A stretch of 64,000 bases of DNA from Merluccius polli (Eukaryota > Chordata > Actinopteri > Gadiformes > Merlucciidae): contig JAOPHQ010002869.1 in assembly GCA_030340625.1 (NCBI GenBank), positions 62,001 through 126,000 of the forward strand. The letters are read 5' to 3'. A program made the translations under genes and the position numbers. This document shows, piece after piece, positions 47,134 to 59,516 of the stretch; position 1 is the first letter of the stretch, and each line of letters begins with the position of its first letter. The notes under the pieces were generated by a model. It was not told where the DNA came from. It searched no databases and saw only the letters and a list, made by a program, of their open reading frames with translations.

Positions 47134-50100
47134 GAGACAGAGAGGGTCCTGCTCACCTTGTAAGCTTTGATGAACCTCACGAACACAGGGAAGAACACAG
47201 AGGGAGGAGTCGTCTTTGAGCTCTCGCCAAAGAAGTTCACCACATTGTTGAAGGCCTCCTGGGGAGAGGAGTGAGAGGAGTGAGAGGAGTGGGATAAGAG
47301 AGGGAGGATTGAGAGGAGTGACACACAGAGCTTGGGTTTAAAAGCATCCCTTCATGTCTATTTCCATCTCGTTGAGGTAATATCCGCGAGGTGGAGTGAA
47401 TACCTCCGACGCCTTGGCGTCCTTCTGCAGCTTGTCTAGCTGAGTGTCGCTGGAGTGCAGGAAGGCCTTGAGGACCGAGTGGTCGTGCAGACTGCACTCC
47501 CTCCTGATCAGGTCCATGCCCTTGCCCAGCTCCCGCACGTCCAGCAGCACGTTCTCCAGGGACACTGCACAGCACACAGCACACAGGAGGGTCAGTATTT
47601 CACGTACAATACGATTACAGTCACTATTACAGTCACTTACAGTCATAATAACACATCATAATAGCTTCACTAAAACCACAAAGTTCAGATGCTGAGACTA
47701 AAAGCCTGGTTGAAGAGTGAAATGTCTCCGACTAAGAATAGGCAGGACATTTTACATGAGTAAAAACCCTTATTAAAAACATATTTGCACCATATTTGAC
47801 CTGTTTTTACAGACTGTTTCTATTCCCACCCACCGGCTGCAGCCTTGTCTACGTAGTGCAGCTCGCTGTAGAAGTTGGCCAGGTCCGAGTATTTCTCCTT
47901 CACGATGAGAGCGATGTAGTGGAGCAGAGTGATCTTCCGGTCTGTAGACTTGGTGTCCAACAGCTGGGGAACGCAGGGGGGGATGCACAGCAATATGAGC
48001 CAAAAGCCCTTCAAAATATCTAAACTCTGGCGCAAGCAGTGTCTGTTTAAACTGTGAGCGCAGGAGCTGTAGGCTGAACGAGCTTATTAAAAATACTTCA
48101 TTAAAAATACTGACCAGATCGAGACTTTGCAGTTTGAAGCCATACACTGAGCCTCTCTTGCTGCTGTTCATGTAGTTTCCCAGGGCTAGGATGATCTAGA
48201 AGACAATATGTTGACATAATCATCCTCACATACAAACATACACACTACCCAAACAGTGATTTAGAAAAGAAGAGAGGTATTTTAACTTTTTATGAAAATG
48301 TACATTTGAAATTGGTTTGAAAATGGAAAAAAAAATACATACATATTATTTTGAATGTCTTTTTTTTGGGTCTCTGAATAGACCATCGTATATGCGGATA
48401 TCCACGAAACAAAACGACCGCAAAACGCTGCTCCTCTTACCTCAAGCATCCGCCTCAGCTTGGGCGAGGACTTGACCGAACCCGAGGCGGCGATGACGGC
48501 GTTGAGCTGCGGCGTCAGCATGGCGATGCTGTCGGCGAAGTTCCCCACGAAGGTGATGATGTTCATGCGCTGCGTCAGCCTCTCGATCTTACTGAAGAGC
48601 AGCATGAAGCGGTCCTCCTCCGCCAGCTGGTCCAGCGGGCGCCGCTCGCGCTCATACTGCCGCAGCACCTTCACCTCGCTCTCGGTGGGCAGGAAACGCA
48701 TCAGGCACTCCACAAAGTCCACCGGCAGGGCCTTCAGGTCAAACCTGGCGAGCCACGAGGGAGCAAACATTAGCCGTTTGCAGTTATTGTGTTTCACTCG
48801 ATTGTTCGAACGAGGGGACAAAATAAAACTGCATTGAAAAACACATTTCCAGAGGCCGTAAACAAACTAATTTATCATTATTTCTAAGCTTCATTTATTA
48901 ATGCAATTAAGTTTAATGTCTAATGAATTATTATTCCTCCTGCTGTACTTAATGTCATGGTGAAATCCTACTCATCTTAATACATTAACTTCATGCTTAG
49001 AGGATTTTCTTGCTTTCGTGAAATGTGGGTTTTGTATATTTACGGTCATTTCTATTATTTAACCCTTCACTGCTGCTGTGGTGTCATGGTAAGGCGAGTT
49101 AGGAAAGGAGGAAGGAAGCCCTAATTCTCTTAGTGGTAAAGAAGAGTTAGGAAGGAAGGAAGCCATACTTCTCTATAGCTTTGCAGATCTCCTCTGTGGT
49201 CTTGTTCGCTTTCCTCAGTGTGATAGCAAGATTCTTGGAGCGGTTGGCGTCAAGCAGGGTGACTTTGTTCACAGCCTTGTGGGCCACCTTGTTTGCAGTG
49301 CTGCAGATATCCACAATGGGACCCTGGGCTCTGGTCTTGAACAGCTCCTCAAACCTTTCTAGATCCAGCTCCTATAGCGAGAGAGACACGGGTCACTGCC
49401 AACACTCCACCACCATACTTCCTCTTAGCACAACATGGTGAGCTAGCGTGCCGGCGGGGGTTCACTAGCCGTACCTCGAGGACGCGCTCGTCGTCGATCT
49501 CGTGGAAGACGGTGCCGTTGATCTGATTGGGTTTCAGCGCCGTCCAATTGAAGACCGGCAAGCGGAACTTCGTTTTGATCGGCTTCTTAATTCGGATCGC
49601 TGTTTTTCGGGGGAAATGTCTCTTAAATAAACAGCTGACACGTTGGTTTGCCTGGTTTCACCCCAGTAACACAGACTTATAACAAAGTAATATAAACCTT
49701 ATTTTATATCTCACCCGATAGGCCCATGGTTAGGATGGAGACGGACCGAGAACCGTCCGGTAAAGGCGGAGCTGGCGGCGGCCCCGGCGCACACGGGGAT
49801 TCCTATAACACACAAATACATACATCTTTTAAAACCGGCTTTTTAGAACCTAATACATCACAACATAACGTTTGATGTCCTTCTTCTCCTCCTCCTCCTT
49901 CCTGTGTGTGCTGACGTCCCCCACTGACTGCTCCCCTCGCCACAGGAAGTGCCCTAAGCACATCCCTTTCCTGTCTGGGTTAGAGGAACTCATAACCTGG
50001 CTGTTAGAACGAGCCTGACACAAATAGAAGTCATCCGAGACCCGAAACCCAAGGCTGGCCTCGCCTTCACATGCACTGCGTGTGTGTATATGACATGACA

Positions 50101-52430
50101 GACATGATTACATTATTTTGTCTGTTTCGTCTGTTTACCTGCCGCGGAGGGAAGCGGGGGAGGGGGCGGAGGCGGAGGAGGCGGCGGCGGCGGCGGGGGC
50201 GGAGCTTCGCTGGCCGGCGGTAAACTGGGGTCGATGCTCTCCGGTGCCGTTAGCCCGACGGGAGGCGCCGGCGGCAGCAGCTGTCCCGGGTCGCCCGACG
50301 GGATCCCTAGGCCGTGACCCGTGATACCGACACCGCCCACCACCCCCCCTCCTCCACCGGCGCCGGTGGCGAGCGGTTCGATGGCGATGTCTCCGTCGGG
50401 TTTCTTGTGCAGGCGGATGGTGCCCTGCTGCTCCAGCTCCATCAGGCGCTTCTCGATGTTGAAGTGCCTCTGGAACGCAGCATCCTTCTCCTTGATGACC
50501 CTCCTCAGGGTGTTCACCTGGGTGCTGGTCGACTCGTAGGTCTCCTAGGGGGACACCAGGGGGCGATAGAGAGCACAACCAACATCACTACACACCAATG
50601 AGACCCATTTCCTGCTGACCTCATTTACTGCAATACAACTTCATTGTTTTGCTTTGTAGATCAGAAATTATACGCAGCACATTCAGAATAACTAACAGAG
50701 AAAAGACCTCCGGCTCACCCGCATAATGAGTAGGTCCTTATCCTTCTGAAGGAGAACTTTCTCCAGGTCTGCTACCTTCATCATGGTCTCATTCTCCACA
50801 TCCAGCAGCTTCTCTGTCACCTAGCCAGGAAAATGGAGAGACCGAGCACAGTTCACTGTCAGAGTTAACCGAGAGACTCTGGGATGAGGATGGAGAGAGG
50901 ATGCTGTCCTCGTCCCTCTCGCGCTCCTCGTCCCTCTCGCTCTCCTCATCCGTCTCACTCTCCTCACCCACTCTGCGGTATCAGTGAAATATATCGGCAG
51001 TATGACACAGCAAAGTGCTGCTTAGAATGCACTCAGTTATTGATTTGGTCCGATGACATATCCTGTTTCTTCCAGAAAACTCACCATAGGGCAGGAGCTC
51101 AGCCAATGACAGCCTGTCATCCAAGCTCATGCGTTCCCCCAGCCAATCAACTCTGTGTGTTTGTTTACCTTTTTGGAGTCTCTTATTGGTTCTTTTTTTT
51201 AATATATATAATATTTTTTAAGGTGAAGTTCATTCCGTGATAAATGTAGTCATCTTTTCTCAAATGACATCAAATTGAAAAGACCTCAATTTCCATTCCT
51301 GTCATGTGGGCTCAAGTACAGAGTTGAAAAACAGCTGATATGTTAATCCTAACATATCAGCTGTTATCAAGAATTCATGTAATCCATTGACCTACGTGGT
51401 GGGATGTTATGTAATCTATTATCATGTCAAATAAAAGGCCCCTAACAGCTGTGATAGTTTGACCGTGGTGGTTGCTGTTGTTAACAACATTGTCGGCATG
51501 GCCTAGCAACAACAATAATACCGGCCCACCAGAACATATGGCCCCTCTACTGACATATTGTGCAGATCTTTATGCTGAAGAATTTACCCAGGATTTTCAT
51601 CCTTTTCCTCCCCCATCATTCCTGACTCCTGAGAGCCGAGTTTGTTTTGAAATTCCTGCAGTGATGTCAGGACTGCCCACGACCTCTGGATGTGAAGATC
51701 TTCAGAGCGCAGTGTGGGACACCAAGGCCAGGGTCCAGATAGACTGATGCAACGCATGAACAATATGAACATTGTTCCTGTGTTCTCCACGCAAGGCCAC
51801 ACCACCAGAATACTTCACCTCACCATGATCAGAAACCACTTGGGGGGAAATTCACGGAAAATCAAAAATCCCCACCAAGTAGCATTCTAGCGACAACAGG
51901 GAAACTCATGTACCGTACAAAGCTAGCGAGCCACGGCGGCCGCGCTAACAGGCGGTGGCGAACGGCGATCTTACGTGGGACAGGTGCTCCTCGAGTTCGT
52001 CCACCTTCTCCAGTGCTGCGTTCTTGGTCTCCGCATCCTCCAGTAGACCGCCGACGTCGAATACGTTGTCAAGGTAGGCCTGGATCTGCACCGACAGCTT
52101 GTCGCTCTCCGTGTGCTTCGATTTCTGCCGTGGAAAGACGCGCGTGTCAACATGAAGTACGCACATGTAGTACACACAAGTACACACTCATAACAGTCCA
52201 CAGGTTACTGGCTAGATGGCGGCTTATTCATGTTTATTCATGTTTTTGTTTCTCAGCCCCACCTCCAAGTACTCATCCAAGCCCAGCTTAGTGAACTCGT
52301 ACTGCAGATGGACCCGGAAGTTCATGTCCTCCACTGAGTGGACCACAATGTTGATGAACTGCATACACGCCACCTGAGAGCAGGAAACACGCCAGATTCA
52401 ACAGACGGGGAAGACTGTTAGTCACACATG

Positions 52431-52467
<37 letters not shown>

Positions 52468-52522
52468 TAACAAAATATTATCTAAAGAATCTAAAGAACA
52501 TAATAGATGGCAGGTGTACAAG

Positions 52523-52598
<76 letters not shown>

Positions 52599-55500
52599 GG
52601 TGTGTGTGTGTGCGTGCATGCGTGTGCGTGTGTGTGTGTGTGTGCAACACTTTGATCTTTCTGAGCACTTCTTAACGCCACACAGTTTCTGAGACTCACC
52701 ATGAAGTCGATGTTTCCTTCCTCACAGCGGAAGTAATCCATCAGCCTCTCGAACCGCTGCTTCTCCTTACACACCTGGAGTACAAACATCATGTTAATAA
52801 AATATCCTGGAGTACAAACATCATGTTAATATAATATCATGCAGTACAAACATCATGTTAATATAATATCCTGGACTACAAACATCATGTTAATATAATA
52901 TCCTGGACTACAAACATCATGTTAATATAATATCCTGGAGCTACAAACATCATGTTAATATAATATCCTGGACTACAAACATCATATTAATATAACATCC
53001 TGGAAGTACAAACATTATATTCAGAAGACAATATCCTAGATATAAAAAAAAGAAAACTAGAACTCACTAGAATGACTCAACATTCCCCAAAATGATGTCC
53101 TTTCAATGATTTAAAAGAAAATCCGAGTTATGTAATTCCCGTGTCTAATCTAACATTCGAGTCTTACTGCTCTGCATGCACAGGTCAGCTCACAATACCT
53201 CCTAATTATGAGAATTCATGGGAAGGGACTAAACGCCAACGGGACAGATTTAGCCAAACTCCCACAAACACACTGGGAAAATGAGAGAAAAGAAAAACAA
53301 ACACTATTTTCCCGACCCACAAAGAGGTCCTCTACACTCACGTTTTAAAGGGAAAGTCCCAGGAGGCCTAATAATGATTGTAATTACAGTAACAATATTG
53401 TACTGGTACGGTGTGTGACTCTAATTACTGCGGTTCAACATGTACCTGTCAGCGTGCCGGACGCAGGCCTTTTGAAATAACACGGCAGCGCTGCGGTCCC
53501 GCTGTCTGGACTAGCTGGCTCATTAGCGTTCGGGAGGTTTTACATTTGGGTCTCCTCAGAACTGACACTGCACAGTCATTGGCTTGTTCCGGTGTTTAAA
53601 TTTCAGCAAAAACATATAAAATGAAAAGGCACTGAGCACGTTTGAGGTCTTTGTTTTGATCCTTATCAGCGCTCGAGGTTGGCTCGACATCTGGTGCCTT
53701 AATTCCGCTAACAGAGTCCCACAGGCCACTGTAAAGCTAGCGTGCTACCGCTAACACCCTGGGTAGAGTGAAAATGTGGCAGAAGGCTGTAACCCATGGA
53801 GAGACAGGAAACTACCCTGCACTTCTTTAATAGTACACTCGGATTTCACCTTATAGGGTAAAACAACTACACAGAGCAAGCATATACAGCAGATTATTCT
53901 TTCGAATGTCAGCACATTCAGTAGCCTGAGGTCCATCCTGCCGCACCTCTTTAAAGTTATCGAATGCGGAGAGGATGATCTCGTGGCCGCCTCGGACCAG
54001 ACACACCGCAGCCAGCAGCTCCAACACCAGCGCTTTGGTCCTAGAAGAGCACACACACACACACACACACACCTCTAACATGTGTATTGTCCACCGCTAC
54101 TAAATCTGCCAGATCACATGTCATCAAACACCTCCATCTTAATCATCCTCTGATCTAAAGTTAAATAATATCATGCTTTTATACGTTCTATGCTACTGAA
54201 CAATGGATGAGTAGTAAAGTAGTAATAAATCCCCCCCCCCACTTCAGAGGGACTGGGGATCCAGGCAGGATTTCCAGGCATATCCAATGAAAAGGGTTTT
54301 CCCCTGCTGTGGAGACCCAACCCTTAGTTCTCTACCTGTATGGAGGCAGGAGGGGGCGGGGCTTACCGTGAGTTCTTGTTGTTCAGGCTGAGCGCGATCT
54401 CGTTGACAGCGTGCGCGTGGGACATCACCATGTTGAAGCCGTACTGCAGACGGACAGAGGACAGAGAGGTCAGAGGAGGTCAGAGGAGGAACAGAGGAGA
54501 CAAAGGAAGTTATGTCTTGAGCACATGTACTTGTTTGGTGTGGTGTTTTCGTGATGCTATAATGTATATATGCAGGGGTGTGTCTATAACATGTGTGTTG
54601 TCCACCCCTACTAAATCTGCCATGATTATTCTATGACGGTTGCCTGGGTTAGGGTCAGTGTTAGGGTTAGGGTCAGGGTTAAGGTCAGGGTTAGGGTTAG
54701 GGTTAGGTTTAGGGTCAGGGTTAGGGTCAGGGTGATGGTTAGGGTCAGGGTTAGGGTCATGGTTAGGGTTAGGGTCAGGGTTAGGGTCAGGGTCATGGTG
54801 ATGGTTAGGGTCATGGTTAGGGTTAGGGTTAGGGTCAGGGTTAGGTTCAGGGTGATGGTTAGGGTCATGGTTAGGGTCATGGTTAGGGTTAGGGTCAGGG
54901 TTAGGGTCAGGGTCAGGGTTAGGGTCAGGGTTAGGGTCATGGTCAGGGTGATGGTTACGGTCAGGGTTAGGGTTAGGGTTAGGGTCAGGGTTAGGGTTAG
55001 GGTCAGGGTTAGGTTCAGGGTGATGGTTAGGGTCATGGTTAGGGTTAGGGTCAGGGTTAGGGTCAGGGTTAGGTTCAGGGTGATGGTTAGGGTCATGGTT
55101 AGGGTCATGGTTAGGGTTAGGGTCAGGGTTAGGGTCAGGGTCAGGGTTAGGGTCAGGGTTAGGGTCATGGTCAGGGTTAGGGTTAGGGTCAGGGTTAGGG
55201 TTAATGATGTACAGACACACATTGTACCTGATAGTTCATGATGGCTCTCAGGCACATGATGCACACGTGTACGTCGTCTTTCTGGCTGACGAGACGGGAG
55301 TTCTTGATGGTTTTGGTGTTTGCTACCGAGCCATATCTGCAAGAGTTGCACGTCAGTGAGACTGAGAAAATGCACTTGTGGTATTCACTGGAGGGGGACG
55401 GATTATATTCACAACGTGTTTTGACACCAACTTAGAAACCAAACTGTGTCTGTACACCATGTGACCACAAACATTCAAACATGACAGACAGAGAGGTGGG

Positions 55501-55907
55501 GGGGGGCGGGGGGTAGAGAGATCAAGAGAAGAGCAAATAGGGACCGCCAGACAGGGTTTGTGGTTACAGATGCATGATGGGAGGTCATCAGTTTCCATAT
55601 GATTGTCTCAAGCCAGACATGTTCTTATAATGCTCTGATACTGCAATGCATTCCCACATTGTGAAATCTTAGATGATTTATTGCCAAAGTTATTATTTAC
55701 CAAGACAGTGCTGTGTATTGCAAAAACATGAATGATTTATTTGTCATCCTATTCTTCTTCATGGGGCCCACACCTGGAAATGCTAAAAAAAAAAGGTTAG
55801 TTAATCCCATTAGTAGCTGAGGCTCTCGTGTTGCACTGTAAAGAGAATCACACACACATACACACACGCGTGCTGAAACACAGCTGGCTTTTATCTAGAA
55901 CAGTAGA

Positions 55908-55947
<40 letters not shown>

Positions 55948-57902
55948 CTGGAGAGAAGAACCTTCCAACCGAGTAAGACTCTAGCTAGAGAGACTCTTGT
56001 TGTGAAGGATGAGCATCTTGGGCAATCTTTCATGAAGCTAGCCATACACATAAGTCAAGGCATCAAGGCTAGCTGACATGCTAGCATACAGTGGGAGCGG
56101 AGGCGTTAGCAACGCTAAGCATTAGCGGGAGGGGATGCTAAGCGCTACGTACCGCAGGACGGACTGGCGTGCAGAGCGCACCAGAGTGTTGCAGAACGGC
56201 TGGCTGCCCGTCTGGTGCAGATCCTCTATGGACCTGCTCCAGGACTTACTCATCTCCAGGGGCCCGTCCTCACCGAGCTCCACACCCTCAAAATCCAACC
56301 TGGGGCCACGGATAAGCGGACAGACAGACAGAGGGGCCAACCAGCAGCACAAAGAGGGTTTGGTAGGTCAGGTTAGCAATGCAGCGGACAAGACACAAGG
56401 CTTACAACAGGAACTTCTTATAGCCGCAGAGTAGAGCTAATCCGAGCACGGCGGCCCACGCGCTGTTTAAGTTAGCGCAGGATCACGATGTTTAGGTTAA
56501 GGGCAGGATCGCGATGTTTAGGTTTTAGGGCAGGATCGCGATGTTTAGGTTAGCGCAGGATAGCTGTGTTTAAGTTCGCGCCAGGGCCGCGGTATTTAGG
56601 TTAGCGCAGGGTCGCGGCGTCTAGCGCAGGATACATTTAGCAAAACACGCACCAAATCAAGTCTGCAGCGAGGCATCCAAACACACCGAAGAATGCTACT
56701 ACTAATGTGCAACTTGTAGGCCTACAAACTGCACAGGCTATTACCGCCATGCACTCAGTTACTTGGTTCTGCAATATGTTGATGCAACAGTTTGCTTTAC
56801 TCTACTATGCCCAGTTCAGTGCAGGACACATTCGCCCTAAAACCTGTGTAGTAGCAGGGCGAGAGAATGAGTGTGCATGTGTGTGTGTGTGTGTGTGTGT
56901 GTTTGTGCGTATGCAAGTGTGTGTACTCACATGACAGCACACTGGGCGAAGGAGAGGTACTCCACCAAGATGTCAAGACCTCTGTTCTCATCGTTGAGGA
57001 ACTCCCTCACCCACCTAAGACCGAGGACACAAGCGGCAGAGAGCATAAAGAACTGCTGGGTCTCTTTACTTATCACAAGACAAGCGTGTTGGCGTTGCAG
57101 TGTTGGTGTTAGTGCACAAAATCATCACCGTTTTCTATGATGTTCTCCAAAATTGGCGAAATTGGCAACGGAAATGTTGCAGAACTTGGCAGTTGCATAG
57201 AAAGTAGAGGAAAATACTCTCGCTTCTGTTAAAAAGCCGCTTCTATACTGAAAACAGCTGGCTACCCCCCAACTTTAAAAAAGAAAAAAAAAAAAAACTT
57301 GACAAGAATGTGATGAAAACTATACTGGGCTTCATATTTCCTTCCTTTTTAGCTCTACTTTTCTGAAACGAGGTCCAGTCCAAACAAAGGAATTCCCACG
57401 TCGAGGAAGGAAGAATGTGAAGGCATATGGGCTCAGGTCGAACCTTGCATTTAGTCTGCCTCCCACACAGACCCCAACAGCTACCCCTCTCCCCCATTTC
57501 AAACTGTGTGTGTCTGTGTGTGAGTGTGTGTCTGTGTGTGTGTAGCTGGTCAGCCCCTAATGAGTCAGGAAGGAAAGCTAAATCAACAGAGAGGAGGGGG
57601 AGGTCAGCGAGGAGGAGGAGGGAGGAGGAGGTAAGAGGCTAGAGAGGTCAGCCAACCTGATTGGGTGATGGGTAAAAGGAAAGGGGGGGGGGGGGAGTGG
57701 ATGAGGAGATGCTCTTGATCATCAATATCCTGTCTTGTAGACCCTCTTCTTCCTCCCCGTCTCTCACCCTCACACAACTCCCTCCCTTTTCTCTCTCGCT
57801 CACAGTCTCCCTCTCTCTCGTCTCCTTTTCCCTCCCTCTCTTCCTGTCCAACTAGTCGCTTTTTTATGATTGTCTTGGCAATCTGAGGATGAACACACAC
57901 AT

Positions 57903-57933
<31 letters not shown>

Positions 57934-58348
57934 AAATAAACAATCCTCTGTTACACTAAACCAAACAAATGATGGCTTCCAGAAATAGCCGTTAAATTCT
58001 TTTAGTCTTTAAGAAGATATATTAATATATTTACATACATATTTCTTAGACATATTTACATACATATTTAATAGACATATTTTATAGACATAGAAGAGAT
58101 GGGGCTAAATCATGGCTTTATATTAAGAACAGCTCAACGGACTGAGTTTCTCTTGGCACACAACAAATGCTATGAAAAACTGTTTTGGTTAGTCTAGTCT
58201 GGCATATCGTCGCACAAGGCATTCATGTATTTGTTCGTGAATCTTTTAAAAATAATGGCCAGGATTACACACACTGATAACAAAGAGCCATTGTAGTATG
58301 CATAAAATAGTTGAAAAAGTTCACTTGTGTTTATTAAGTGAGCTTATA

Positions 58349-58382
<34 letters not shown>

Positions 58383-59516
58383 AGGCGTCCCAGTGTGGAC
58401 CTTGCGTGTGTGCTTGTTCAGTGGGTTCAGAGCTGGTGAGCTTCCTGTCCCTCTGGCATCCACAACAAAGCTTCCTGCTGGCTCTATGGGAGAGGAGGAG
58501 GCAGGAGCACAATGGCTTCCATCTGGGCATTATGAAGACCAGCGCTATGAAGTGGAGCTGTAGGAGCTTGGCAAGCTAAAACAATGGCAGAGGTCTCGGT
58601 ACCAGTAAAAAAAACAAAAAACAAAAAACATAAAAAGGATTGCTCTGGGCAGAGCAGAAGGAACAGAGAAAGGGCCTTTCTTTAAGCTAGGAAAATAAAA
58701 CTGGTACCACTGTGGTTTGAAAGCTGTGTTGCCGGCGATCCGGTCCAATCCAGAGGAGAGAAAGGGAAAGAATTACCCAATGTGGTTGGTCCGCAGGGAG
58801 ATCTCCAACTCCCGTAAGACCTTGGTGGATTCCTGGACCCGCCTTCGGAACTTCTGTTACAGTCAAAGCAGACCTCGTTAAAAATAACCCAGAGACGACG
58901 GCACCGGGGGATTTTGACAGGAATAAGTGAAGGAGTACTTTCATTTCCAGCGACAAGGCTCACCTTTCGGGTGACCCCAGGGTCCAAGTAGCTGCGCAGT
59001 TTCTGGATGTATGTGTGCGGCGGGTTCTTCACCTGAAACCTCTCCTGAAGAGCGGGTGAAAACATCGGACGGTTAACGGTCAACGCTGTGGCGTAGAGAC
59101 GGTGGATCGATAATAAATAAATATGTTCGATGAGCAGAAATATCACTACTAAGTCTTCTTTTCCTAAAACATATTTGTTAGGCCACAGGAAAGCCACTTG
59201 GCAAAGACGTTTTAGAGAAAGAGCAAAAGTACTGGTGCATTGTGGCGATCGGTTCTGCTGACCAAAACGCCACGACTGCTCCATGACTTGTGTTAATAGT
59301 TGGACACCAATGGAGGTCTTCAGCACACACAATACAAGCAGGAGCAGAAACATACAGCTCACATTTCAGAAGGGGGTTTCAGAAATACAGCAGACAGACA
59401 GAGTTTCTGTGGTCTTCTAAGTAACAATGTACCTGGTCACATATAAGGTCCCACTTCTTCTCATTGTCGTACTGTCTGAGAAGCCTTGCTTTGTCTGGAG
59501 GTAGATTCATGGAATT
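43670..59516 (-). CDS. fmnl3: Formin-like protein, best match FMNL3; exons 2 to end, first exon off window
   Basis: FMNL formins nucleate and elongate actin filaments for filopodia and lamellipodia and are autoinhibited until a Rho-family GTPase binds. Exons: 59516-59433, 59044-58964, 58853-58777, 57014-56931, 56299-56153, 55336-55228, 54443-54367, 54040-53947, 52774-52700, 52373-52263, 52124-51975, 50820-50719, 50544-50139, 49802-49715, 49599-49475, 49371-49169, 48744-48441, 48195-48115, 47963-47834, 47564-47404, 47258-47157, 46502-46410, 46290-46160, then 45461-45370 or 43734-43670. N-terminal GTPase-binding and FH3 parts start NSMNLPPDKARLLRQYDNEK; FH1 is a Pro run in exon 50544; FH2 includes LPVFNWTALKPNQINGTVF and ILALGNYMNSSKRG; the DAD has LIAELRRRQVKDHRPVYEGK. 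The terminus [20 protein letters not shown] points to FMNL3. Exon 46290 has one extra G and exon 50544 an unresolved one-base phase conflict. Exon 1 (N-myristoylation start in the family) is not visible. Confidence 0.93.
43735..45369 (-). other. Region between the two fmnl3 terminal exons
   Basis: Intron for isoform B, or 3' UTR for isoform A. It holds a 35-bp minisatellite at 44222-44470 and a poly-G run at 45267-45283. No further exon was recognised. Confidence 0.6.
44222..44472. repeat. 35-bp minisatellite
   Basis: Seven tight copies containing ACAGGTGAGATTAATTAACA followed by CGGTGGACGT. Each copy contains CAGGTGAG, a consensus splice donor on the plus strand, which is antisense to fmnl3. 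Confidence 0.95.
45370..45461 (-). other. fmnl3: fmnl3 alternative terminal exon A (FMNL3-type C-terminus)
   Basis: The acceptor CTCAG precedes 45461. The exon reads [20 protein letters not shown] then EANLCDDGNC and a TAG at 45372-45370. The phase (G at the end of 46160, then TG) matches the preceding exon. The ending matches the mammalian FMNL3 C-terminus in style, including Cys near the end. Confidence 0.93.
46235..46290 (-). repeat. fmnl3: CAG repeat coding for poly-Gln and AQ repeats in fmnl3
   Basis: At the start of exon 46290 the protein reads AQAQAQKKQQQQQQLIAELR. The GCCCAG and CAG repeats give several possible AG acceptors six bases apart, all keeping frame, just before the DAD. 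Confidence 0.85.
51330..51365. repeat. Perfect 16-bp inverted repeat in fmnl3 intron
   Basis: AACAGCTGATATGTTA, spacer ATCC, then its exact reverse complement, in the 1.1-kb intron between exons 51975 and 50820. It may be part of an old MITE. Confidence 0.85.
52436..52650. repeat. (CA)n and (GT)n pair in fmnl3 intron
   Basis: (CA)n at 52436-52464 and (GT)n with GC interruptions at 52529-52648. As inverted complementary runs they could pair in the transcript between exons 52774 and 52373. Confidence 0.95.
52770..53015. repeat. fmnl3: 32-bp minisatellite repeating the 3' splice site of fmnl3 exon 52774
   Basis: About seven plus-strand units CCTGGAGTACAAACATCATG then TTAATATAATAT. On the minus strand each unit ends TTTGTACTCCAGG or TTTGTAGTCCAGG, which includes the CAG acceptor directly before exon 52774 (VCKEKQRF). 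The repeat therefore starts at the splice site and extends upstream in the transcript. Confidence 0.92.
53020..53946 (-). other. fmnl3 intron remainder
   Basis: Intron between exons 54040-53947 and 52774-52700 outside the 32-bp array. I see no further exon or repeat. Confidence 0.5.
54645..55205. repeat. Telomere-like interstitial array
   Basis: About 0.55 kb of hexamers TTAGGG, TCAGGG, TCATGG and GTTAGG, often alternating as TTAGGGTCAGGG, in the fmnl3 intron between exons 55228 and 54443. Its mixed hexamers mark an old or degenerate array. Long open frames in it are artefacts. Confidence 0.96.
55337..56152 (-). other. fmnl3 intron without coding sequence
   Basis: Contains a short poly-G run at about 55498-55512, a (CA)n at 55906-55946, and no recognised exon. 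Confidence 0.55.
56463..56632. repeat. GC-rich minisatellite, about 28 bp unit
   Basis: Five or six units of GTTAGCGCAGGATCGCGATG followed by TTTAG in the fmnl3 intron between exons 57014 and 56299. The units are rich in CpG, unlike the surrounding intron. Confidence 0.9.
57015..58776 (-). other. fmnl3 intron without coding sequence
   Basis: A 1.76-kb intron. It has purine- or pyrimidine-rich tracts at 57580-57850, (CA)n at 57894-57932 and (GT)n at 58350-58380. No exon was recognised. Confidence 0.55.

Noticed and set aside
54510..55375. Long frames of NPDPNPDP and TLTLTLTL type
   Set aside because: They are the telomere-like hexamer array read in different frames; the true fmnl3 exon here is only 55336-55228.
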